Positions 1 to 4,074 of a stretch of DNA of 6,756 bases are shown here, one piece after another. A model generated the notes under the pieces. The model was given only the letters and a program-made list of their open reading frames with translations. It was not told the DNA's origin and did no database searches. Origin of the DNA: Spirochaetales bacterium. Lineage in GTDB: Bacteria > Spirochaetota > Spirochaetia > Sphaerochaetales > Sphaerochaetaceae. Location: positions 1 to 6,756 of the forward strand of contig JAGCUM010000225.1 of NCBI GenBank assembly GCA_017962865.1, written 5' to 3'. The position numbers and the translations under genes are program-made. Positions within the stretch are counted from its first letter, which is position 1, and every line of letters begins with the position of its first letter.

Positions 1-506
1 TCATCCCCGGACAGTTCCTTAACCCCGCCAACCCCAAGGCCCACAGGGAGACAACAGGACCTGAGATCTGGAACGATACCGACGGAAAGGTCGATATCTT
101 CGTCGCAGGTGTCGGTACCGGCGGAACCGTCACAGGTGTAGGCGAGTATCTCAAGTCACAGAATCCCGCAGTCAAGGTCGTGGCAGTCGAGCCCGAGAGC
201 TCTCCGGTTCTTTCAAAGGGTGTCGCAGGACCGCACAAGATCCAGGGAATCGGCGCAGGCTTCGTACCTGACACACTGAACACAGCCATCTACGACGAAA
301 TCATTGCGGTTTCGAATGAGAATGCATTCGCAACAGGCAAGGAAGTTGCAAGACGTGACGGAGTTCTGGTTGGAATCTCCTCCGGTGCAGCCCTGTTTGC
401 TGCAACCCAGCTTGCAAAGAGACCCGAGAACAAGGGAAAGACCATCGTGGTACTGTTGCCCGATACAGGCGACCGTTACCTTTCGACCCCGCTTTTCGCA
501 GACTGA
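1..506 (+). CDS. cysK: Cysteine synthase (O-acetylserine sulfhydrylase), 3' part
   Basis: The 5' part lies outside the window; the first whole codon is at 3, and 167 residues precede the TGA stop. The enzyme is a cytosolic PLP enzyme that makes cysteine from O-acetylserine and sulfide. Visible family signatures are the phosphate-binding glycine loop [12 protein letters not shown], the GIGAGFVP segment, the GISSGAAL motif with its PLP-ring serine, and the closing [12 protein letters not shown]. The PLP lysine and the TSGNTG loop would be upstream of the window. The segment is uninterrupted and ends where CysK proteins normally end. It is tail-to-tail with a CymR-like regulator gene, 3 bp away, which fits sulfur metabolism. 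Cystathionine beta-synthase-like relatives are possible but the motifs read as CysK. Promoter and regulation are off-window. Confidence 0.93.
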   Translation, partial: IPGQFLNPANPKAHRETTGPEIWNDTDGKVDIFVAGVGTGGTVTGVGEYLKSQNPAVKVVAVEPESSPVLSKGVAGPHKIQGIGAGFVPDTLNTAIYDEIIAVSNENAFATGKEVARRDGVLVGISSGAALFAATQLAKRPENKGKTIVVLLPDTGDRYLSTPLFAD

Positions 507-509
507 CAA

Positions 510-938
510 TCAGATACTGTAATCGTAGCTTTCCATCTGACGGTCAAGGATGTCCTGTAGAGTTATGCCCTCCAGATAATCATTGACGACAGTGTACAGC
601 CCCTGCCAGATGGGGAGCAGCTGAGCATCAGAGGCAGCCGCAGCTTCCGAAGGATCTTCGAGATTCGGAATGGGAGCTAGGCTGCCTTCTGCTATCTTGA
701 GGATCTCCGCCACGGTATAGTTTTCGGGGGCTTTTGCAAGCATGTAGCCTCCCTGGGACCCGCGGACTGTCTTGAGAATCTCGGGTCTGTTGAGAAGGGC
801 GACAATCTGCTCAAGATACTTCTTGGAGATGTTCTGGCGGGATGCGATATCCTTCAGGGCAACATAACCGTCCTGCCTATGTTCGGCAAGGTCAACCATC
901 ACACACAGAGCATAGCGACCTTTGGTAGAAATCTTCAT
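510..938 (-). CDS. Rrf2-family transcriptional regulator, CymR-like
   Basis: This 142-residue protein begins MKISTKGRYAL, the usual Rrf2 N-terminus. It has the winged helix-turn-helix (about residues 25-65, ending in the wing VRGSQGGYML), then the YTVAEIL helix and the dimerisation helix. The start has a strong AAGGAGG site 7 nt upstream (946-952). IscR-type members carry three cysteines around residues 92-104. Here the only cysteine is C12 and that stretch reads PNLEDPSEAAAASD, so no Fe-S cluster is expected. In Firmicutes, the cluster-free member CymR represses cysteine-uptake and synthesis genes and is controlled by complexing with CysK. The neighbouring cysK gene supports the same role here, as inference. 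The C-terminus ends Tyr-Ser-Ile, similar to tails that dock into the CysK active site. Confidence is high for the family, moderate for CymR function. Confidence 0.9.
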   Translation of the reverse strand: MKISTKGRYALCVMVDLAEHRQDGYVALKDIASRQNISKKYLEQIVALLNRPEILKTVRGSQGGYMLAKAPENYTVAEILKIAEGSLAPIPNLEDPSEAAAASDAQLLPIWQGLYTVVNDYLEGITLQDILDRQMESYDYSI

Positions 939-965
939 GTCAAAGCCTCCTTCAGACCTAATGGA

Positions 966-995
966 ATAATAACCTGTAATTTACTAGGTTTTCAA
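966..995 (-). promoter_or_regulatory. Predicted sigma70-type promoter of the Rrf2 regulator
   Basis: On the minus strand the -35 box is TTGAAA (990-995) and the -10 box is TATTAT (966-971), 18 bp apart; both match the consensus at five of six positions. The predicted start would lie near 958-960, leaving a leader of about 20 nt that contains the AAGGAGG site. The spacer is occupied by a dyad. Prediction is by eye. Confidence 0.6.
971..990. promoter_or_regulatory. Dyad in promoter spacer, candidate autoregulatory operator
   Basis: AACCT (971-975) and AGGTT (986-990) form a perfect inverted repeat separated by 10 bp. Inside it GTAA (976-979) mirrors TTAC (981-984) with a half-base shift of centre. 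The dyad fills the space between the -10 and -35 boxes of the Rrf2 gene, so a bound dimer would block RNA polymerase. Rrf2 regulators bind imperfect dyads as dimers and often repress themselves; that this one binds here is inference. Confidence 0.5.
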
Positions 996-1004
996 GTCCG
1001 ATGT

Positions 1005-1016
1005 TCATTTAAATGA
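1005..1016. repeat. 12-bp perfect palindrome
   Basis: TCATTTAAATGA reads the same on both strands. It lies 10-21 bp upstream of the -35 box of the minus-strand Rrf2 promoter, a place where an activator or second operator could act. A palindrome this AT-rich can arise by chance in such a region, so function is uncertain. Confidence 0.4.
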
Positions 1017-1032
1017 GATATAAATCCATGCT

Positions 1033-1055
1033 ATTTGTAACATCAGTGAACAAAT
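1033..1055. repeat. Inverted repeat ATTTGT-N11-ACAAAT
   Basis: A perfect 6-bp inverted repeat with an 11-bp spacer (1033-1038 and 1050-1055). It has the same spacer length as the longer repeat at 1104-1130, though the arm sequences differ. It lies about midway between the two divergent promoters and could be a protein-binding dyad, or chance. Confidence 0.35.
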
Positions 1056-1103
1056 TATGGATACATCAAAAGGGCACACAACAAATTGAGCTTTTCCTCA
1101 ACA

Positions 1104-1130
1104 CTGCATTTTTATCAACCTGAAATGCAG
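1104..1130. promoter_or_regulatory. Inverted repeat CTGCATTT-N11-AAATGCAG upstream of EAL promoter
   Basis: Both 8-bp arms (1104-1111 and 1123-1130) are perfectly complementary with an 11-bp spacer, so arm centres are 19 bp apart, close to two helical turns. The right arm ends 7 bp before the -35 box at 1138. This is the usual position of an activator site. Being upstream of the predicted transcription start, it would act as DNA and not as an RNA hairpin of this transcript. The cognate protein is unknown. Confidence 0.5.
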
Positions 1131-1137
1131 AATGTGT

Positions 1138-1166
1138 TTGACAAATAAAAGCTTGTGTAATAAAAA
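1138..1166 (+). promoter_or_regulatory. Predicted sigma70-type promoter of the EAL gene
   Basis: A consensus -35 box TTGACA (1138-1143) is followed after 17 bp by TAAAAA (1161-1166), a weak -10 box with four of six matches. The start would be near 1173, giving a leader of about 73 nt. The weak -10 box together with the dyad just upstream suggests a regulated promoter. Read-through from here could also reach hicAB. Confidence 0.5.
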
Positions 1167-1224
1167 TCTAAATGCACTAAACCGTTTACTTGCTGTTGTT
1201 CTTATCTGAGAAAAAACTGAAAAA

Positions 1225-1242
1225 GATGCAATTGGGGGCATC
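1225..1242 (+). promoter_or_regulatory. Atypical G-tract ribosome-binding site in a small hairpin
   Basis: The EAL start has no AGGAGG; the only candidate is GGGGG at 1234-1238, 7 nt before the ATG. GATGC (1225-1229) and GCATC (1238-1242) can pair and put most of the G-tract in an 8-nt loop. The site suggests modest translation, perhaps modulated by structure. Confidence 0.35.
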
Positions 1243-1245
1243 GAA

Positions 1246-2835
1246 ATGAGCAGGATCAGATCCTCAATCGATTCAAGTCCGGAACTACAATCTTTTGTGC
1301 CATTCTTCCAACCGCAATATGACTATGAAACCGGAAAGATAATCGGTGCCGAAGTGCTTGCAAGACACATCAGGCGCGACGGTGAGATCGAAGGACCTTC
1401 TGCCTTCATCCAGACCTTCGAAAAGAACGGGTTCATCTATGAGATGGACAGGCATATATGGGATCAGGCCTGTATGCATCTGTCCCGCTGGAAGCAGTCC
1501 GATTATCCCATCGGATGCCTTTCCGTGAATGTCTCGCGCTTGGATCTCTATCACGATGATATGGCCGATTATCTCAAGGGCCTGTTCGATAAATACGGCT
1601 TGGAGAGGGACAGTATCCATCTGGAGATAACGGAGACTGCGTTTTCGGAGAATCCGGAGCAGCTGATCCGGGTTCTGGAAATGCTCAGGACGGAGGGCTT
1701 CATAATCGAGATGGACGATTTCGGAAGCGGCTATTCCTCGCTCTGCCTGCTGAAGGACATGCCGGTCGAGGTCCTCAAGATGGATTCAGGTTTCCTCTCT
1801 GCCACGGACAGGTCCCACAGAAGCGGCAGCATCATCACATCGATCATCCAGATGGCCCATGCCATAGACATGCATGTCATTGCCGAGGGTGTCGAGACCA
1901 AAAGCCAGGCTGATTTCCTCAAGTCCGTGGGGTGTCTGAAGATGCAGGGCTATTACTTCTGCCGTCCGATGGATGCCGTTACTCTGGAGGCTTTGCTGGA
2001 AAAAGAAGCCGGACAGCCGTACGGAGGCGAAGAGAAGGAGAGGGAGGTTCCGAATGTCATCGACTTCTTCGACATCGACTCCCAGTCGACGCTTGTCTTC
2101 AACAGCTATGTCGGAGGGGCTGCAATCCTGAGCAGAGGCTCTAACGGAAAGGTTGCCGCAATACGCATAAACGACAAGTTTTTCGAAATCATCGGCGTAG
2201 GTCGCGAAGACTACGCAAAGAGACAATATGATCTCGTCTCCGGAATGACGGAAGAAACCGCATCTGATTTCATCCGGGCATTGGACAACTCTGCCAGAAG
2301 CGGAGAGGAGACCAGCTGCATGACCTGCTGTCCGGACATAGACGGTACGGGCAGGGAGTTCTGGGGCTACAACAAGATCCGCTTCCTGGCACGCAAACGG
2401 GAATGCCGGCTCTTCTATCTGAGCATCGAAGACGTTACCGACAAGGTCAGGCTCCTTGAAAGCAACAGGCAGCTTATGAAATCCATCGAGGACCGCGAAG
2501 ACATATTCATGCATGCAGCCGAACAGGTGAACATGTTCTTCTGGAAGTACAACATCGCAGAAAAGGCAATCTATCCGTGCTTCCGCTGTCAGATGGTCCT
2601 CGGTCTGCCTCAGAGGCTGAACAATTACCCCGAATCCGCCATTGAGATGTGCATCTTCCCCGAGGGAGACCGATACCGCGAGGTCATGTCCAAGGTCGAT
2701 TCCGGTGAGGATATCGACGAAATCATGCTTCTTACCAGCGAGAGGCTACCGTTCAGAGTCAGATATACGGTTGAAAGGGATAGTGAAGGCAACCCTACAG
2801 TTGCCTATGCCACTGCCATCCCCGTGGTATCTTGA
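1246..2835 (+). CDS. Cyclic-di-GMP phosphodiesterase, EAL domain followed by two PAS-like domains
   Basis: The 529-residue protein starts with an EAL domain (about 17-250) that hydrolyses c-di-GMP to pGpG. All catalytic and metal-binding residues I can place are present: E36 in EVLAR (a common variant of EAL), N95 in NVS, E127 in EITE, D157 and D158 in DDFGSGYSSL, K178 in LKMD, E214 and E217 in AEGVE, and Q234 in QGYYF. So it should be active. A linker leads to a PAS-like domain (about 283-395, INDKFFEIIG to LSIEDVTDK), a short helix, and a second PAS-like domain (about 417-527). No membrane segment or signal peptide is seen, so it is cytosolic. Cysteine pairs C358/C361/C362 and C445/C448 lie in the PAS parts. 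The protein stops at the end of a PAS fold where an output domain often follows, so loss of a C-terminal domain is possible. Confidence 0.9.
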   Translation: MSRIRSSIDSSPELQSFVPFFQPQYDYETGKIIGAEVLARHIRRDGEIEGPSAFIQTFEKNGFIYEMDRHIWDQACMHLSRWKQSDYPIGCLSVNVSRLDLYHDDMADYLKGLFDKYGLERDSIHLEITETAFSENPEQLIRVLEMLRTEGFIIEMDDFGSGYSSLCLLKDMPVEVLKMDSGFLSATDRSHRSGSIITSIIQMAHAIDMHVIAEGVETKSQADFLKSVGCLKMQGYYFCRPMDAVTLEALLEKEAGQPYGGEEKEREVPNVIDFFDIDSQSTLVFNSYVGGAAILSRGSNGKVAAIRINDKFFEIIGVGREDYAKRQYDLVSGMTEETASDFIRALDNSARSGEETSCMTCCPDIDGTGREFWGYNKIRFLARKRECRLFYLSIEDVTDKVRLLESNRQLMKSIEDREDIFMHAAEQVNMFFWKYNIAEKAIYPCFRCQMVLGLPQRLNNYPESAIEMCIFPEGDRYREVMSKVDSGEDIDEIMLLTSERLPFRVRYTVERDSEGNPTVAYATAIPVVS

Positions 2836-2860
2836 CACCATATATGACACCATGTATAGT
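2832..2860 (+). promoter_or_regulatory. Near-consensus promoter of hicAB, overlapping the EAL stop codon
   Basis: TTGACA (2832-2837, perfect) and TATAGT (2855-2860, five of six) are 17 bp apart, the strongest promoter match in the window. The EAL stop codon TGA (2833-2835) is part of the -35 box. Transcription should begin about 2866-2868, inside the hicA Shine-Dalgarno site, leaving a leader of only about 5-7 nt. Strong promoters of this type in toxin-antitoxin operons are normally repressed by the antitoxin. Confidence 0.7.
2833..2856 (+). repeat. Tandem 12-bp direct repeat over the hicAB promoter
   Basis: TGACACCATATA (2833-2844) is followed directly by TGACACCATGTA (2845-2856), identical at 11 of 12 positions. 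The repeats span from the -35 box into the -10 box. A 12-bp period places the copies near one helical turn apart, suitable for neighbouring ribbon-helix-helix dimers of HicB. The first copy also codes the EAL stop codon. Operator function is inference. Confidence 0.5.
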
Positions 2861-2861
2861 T

Positions 2862-2868
2862 AAGGAGG
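2862..2868 (+). promoter_or_regulatory. hicA ribosome-binding site overlapping the predicted transcription start
   Basis: AAGGAGG is a strong Shine-Dalgarno sequence, 4 nt from the ATG at 2873, and it decides that start. The predicted start of the proximal transcript (2866-2868) would remove most of it, so it may work fully only on transcripts that read through from upstream. Confidence 0.55.
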
Positions 2869-2872
2869 AAGA

Positions 2873-3127
2873 ATGCCCCAGTTCGAAAAGCTTCTTCAAA
2901 GGATCAGTTCATTGGACAAAAACATGCGGTTTGATGAGCTTAAGAAGGTCCTTGAGAGATTAGGTTATAGCATGACTCCTTCCGGTAGCGGTGGAAGTCA
3001 TATGACATTCCGGAAAAAGGGAAGATTCCCGATTACCATACCGAAGCACAACCCCATAAAAGTTGCCTATGTCGAGTTGGTGAAGAGGAAAATTGAAGAA
3101 GAGGAAAGCAATGACAAAGAGTCTTGA
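2873..3127 (+). CDS. hicA: HicA-family mRNA interferase toxin
   Basis: The 84-residue protein has the HicA fold: helix FDELKKVLERLGY (20-32), the strand with the catalytic histidine in GGSHMTF (H43), then FPITIPKH and a C-terminal helix. HicA is a small dsRNA-binding-like ribonuclease that cleaves mRNA and stops translation until bound by HicB. Most HicA proteins are about 60-80 residues and start close to the first helix; here about 17 extra residues precede it. A second ATG at 2924 (residue 18) would give the usual length but lacks a Shine-Dalgarno site, so the ATG at 2873 is chosen. The 3' end overlaps hicB by 17 bp, supporting coupled translation. Hand-counted GC over hicAB is about 44 percent against about 53 percent in sampled EAL lines, consistent with horizontal transfer. 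Confidence 0.88.
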   Translation: MPQFEKLLQRISSLDKNMRFDELKKVLERLGYSMTPSGSGGSHMTFRKKGRFPITIPKHNPIKVAYVELVKRKIEEEESNDKES

Positions 3128-3476
3128 TTACTACATGTCACTTCCATACAGGATGGTTCTTGTTCCCGATATCGAGGAAGGTGGATATACGATTTCTTTT
3201 CCCGAGCTTCCCGGATGTATCACCTGTGTCGATAACGTAGAGGAAATAGCCGAGAGCGTACAGGATGCTAAGAGGGAGTGGCTTAAAGCTGCGATTGAGG
3301 AAGGTCTGACTATCCCTGAACCCATTCAGGAAAATGAAGAGGATTATTCAGGGCAGTTCAAGCTCAGGATTCCCAGAAGTTTGCATATGATGCTTTCAAT
3401 CAACGCCAAGAAAGAGGGAATAAGCATGAATCAATATTGTCTTTATCTTCTCTCGAGAAACTGTAATTATCGGTGA
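3111..3476 (+). CDS. hicB: HicB-family antitoxin with ribbon-helix-helix domain
   Basis: From the ATG at 3111 the protein has 121 residues. A TTG 18 nt upstream is in frame, but the ATG has GAGG (3101-3104) at 6-nt spacing and gives the usual N-terminus. The N-terminal domain (about 8-70) shows the HicB pattern VPDIEEGGYTISFPELPGC followed by the EEIAESVQDAKREWL helix; this partial RNase H-like fold covers the HicA active site. The C-terminal part (about 82-115, FKLRIPRSLH to NQYCLYLLS) is a ribbon-helix-helix DNA-binding domain of the Arc type, so this antitoxin should repress its own operon, probably at the tandem repeats at 2833-2856. The toxin-first order and overlap are typical. Its stop is 7 bp from the convergent downstream gene. 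Confidence 0.9.
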   Translation: MTKSLDYYMSLPYRMVLVPDIEEGGYTISFPELPGCITCVDNVEEIAESVQDAKREWLKAAIEEGLTIPEPIQENEEDYSGQFKLRIPRSLHMMLSINAKKEGISMNQYCLYLLSRNCNYR

Positions 3477-3483
3477 TTATGCG

Positions 3484-4038
3484 TTAACCCAGCAGTTCTC
3501 TGAGTGCGGCCTTGGTGTTCTCCAGGGCCTCGGAGTACTGACCTTCCATCTTCTTCAGGTTCTGGTTGATTATCTGTGAATACTGGGCAGTGTTCACACC
3601 CTCGGGATTGTTCTCCATGGCCTGCTGGATCTGTGCCTTCATGCGGTCCACGAATGCGCTCTTGGCATCCAGGTACTGCTTGAGGAAGTCTCCGATCTGG
3701 TGCATGAGATCATCTGCCTGCGGGTCGCCCGAGGTCACCAGGTTCACAAGGTCACGTGTGCGGTCGAAACGCATCTGATAGATGTCGTCGGAGGGCAGGC
3801 TGACGTTCGAAAGAATGGTGCCGACCATGCCGCTGCGGACAAGGGCTCTGTCTTCCTCGGAGTAGGCGGCGTATCTGGCAGCCAGCTCATCAGCCTTCTG
3901 GTCTGTGTTGTTCAGGTAGCCCCCGGCAAGGGCCATGCCCTCCTTGGTGAGCTTGTCTGTCCTGTACTTTGCTTCATCTATCTCTATGTCCTGGGTTTTC
4001 TCAAGTGCGATTTCCCATGCTGATTTGATTCTTGCCAT
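3484..4038 (-). CDS. Small helical protein of unknown function, spirochaete-like family
   Basis: This 184-residue protein begins MARIKSAWEIALEKTQDIEID. The start is fixed by an AGGAG site (4047-4051) about 8 nt upstream; the open frame continues further up but that part runs antisense to the alaX gene and is not likely coding. The sequence is hydrophilic and acidic, has no cysteine, and looks almost wholly alpha-helical, with a likely coiled coil in the C-terminal third (about 120-183). There is no signal peptide or membrane segment, so it is probably cytosolic. I recall similar N-termini in uncharacterised spirochaete proteins (possibly DUF6657), but cannot confirm the name. It is divergent from the alanyl-tRNA editing gene across 36 bp and may share a control region with it. 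I assign no function. Confidence 0.75.
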   Translation of the reverse strand: MARIKSAWEIALEKTQDIEIDEAKYRTDKLTKEGMALAGGYLNNTDQKADELAARYAAYSEEDRALVRSGMVGTILSNVSLPSDDIYQMRFDRTRDLVNLVTSGDPQADDLMHQIGDFLKQYLDAKSAFVDRMKAQIQQAMENNPEGVNTAQYSQIINQNLKKMEGQYSEALENTKAALRELLG

Positions 4039-4074
4039 AGTTGTTTCTCCTGCAAATGAAAGATAATATAAACC
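4039..4074. promoter_or_regulatory. Very short divergent control region between the unknown gene and alaX
   Basis: Only 36 bp separate the two start codons. The minus-strand gene has its AGGAG site here. For the plus strand, GATAAT (4062-4067) is a plausible -10 box, with TTGTTT (4041-4046) as a poor -35 box at only 15-bp spacing. A start near 4074 would make the alaX mRNA almost leaderless. On the minus strand TATATT/TATTAT in the same patch could be a -10 box. Promoters must overlap each other or the genes. Confidence 0.35.

Larger units (their letters stand above)
939..1245. other. AT-rich divergent intergenic region with control elements
   Basis: These 307 bp separate the divergently transcribed Rrf2 regulator and EAL genes and hold no credible coding sequence. 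They are clearly more AT-rich than the flanking genes. Contents from left to right: the regulator's promoter and overlapping dyad (966-995), a 12-bp perfect palindrome (1005-1016), an inverted repeat with an 11-bp spacer (1033-1055), a second and longer inverted repeat with an 11-bp spacer (1104-1130), the EAL promoter (1138-1166), and a small hairpin around the EAL ribosome-binding site (1225-1242). I see no riboswitch or tRNA-like fold. Confidence 0.7.

Noticed and set aside
1086..1101. TTGAG-N6-CTCAA hairpin as terminator or leader element
   Set aside because: Only five base pairs, no T-run after it, and it lies upstream of the predicted EAL transcription start.
1167..1245. c-di-GMP riboswitch in the EAL leader
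   Set aside because: The leader is too short and I see no conserved GEMM-type core.
1786..2514. 242-codon open frame on the minus strand
   Set aside because: It is fully antisense to the EAL-PAS gene and shows no recognisable domain or start signal.
3093..3110. TTG start for hicB
   Set aside because: The ATG at 3111 has a spaced GAGG site and gives the usual HicB N-terminus.
3455..3500. Imperfect stem GAGAAACTG/CAGTTCTC across the hicB and unknown-gene ends as a terminator
   Set aside because: There is a bulge, a 29-nt loop and no T-tract on either strand.
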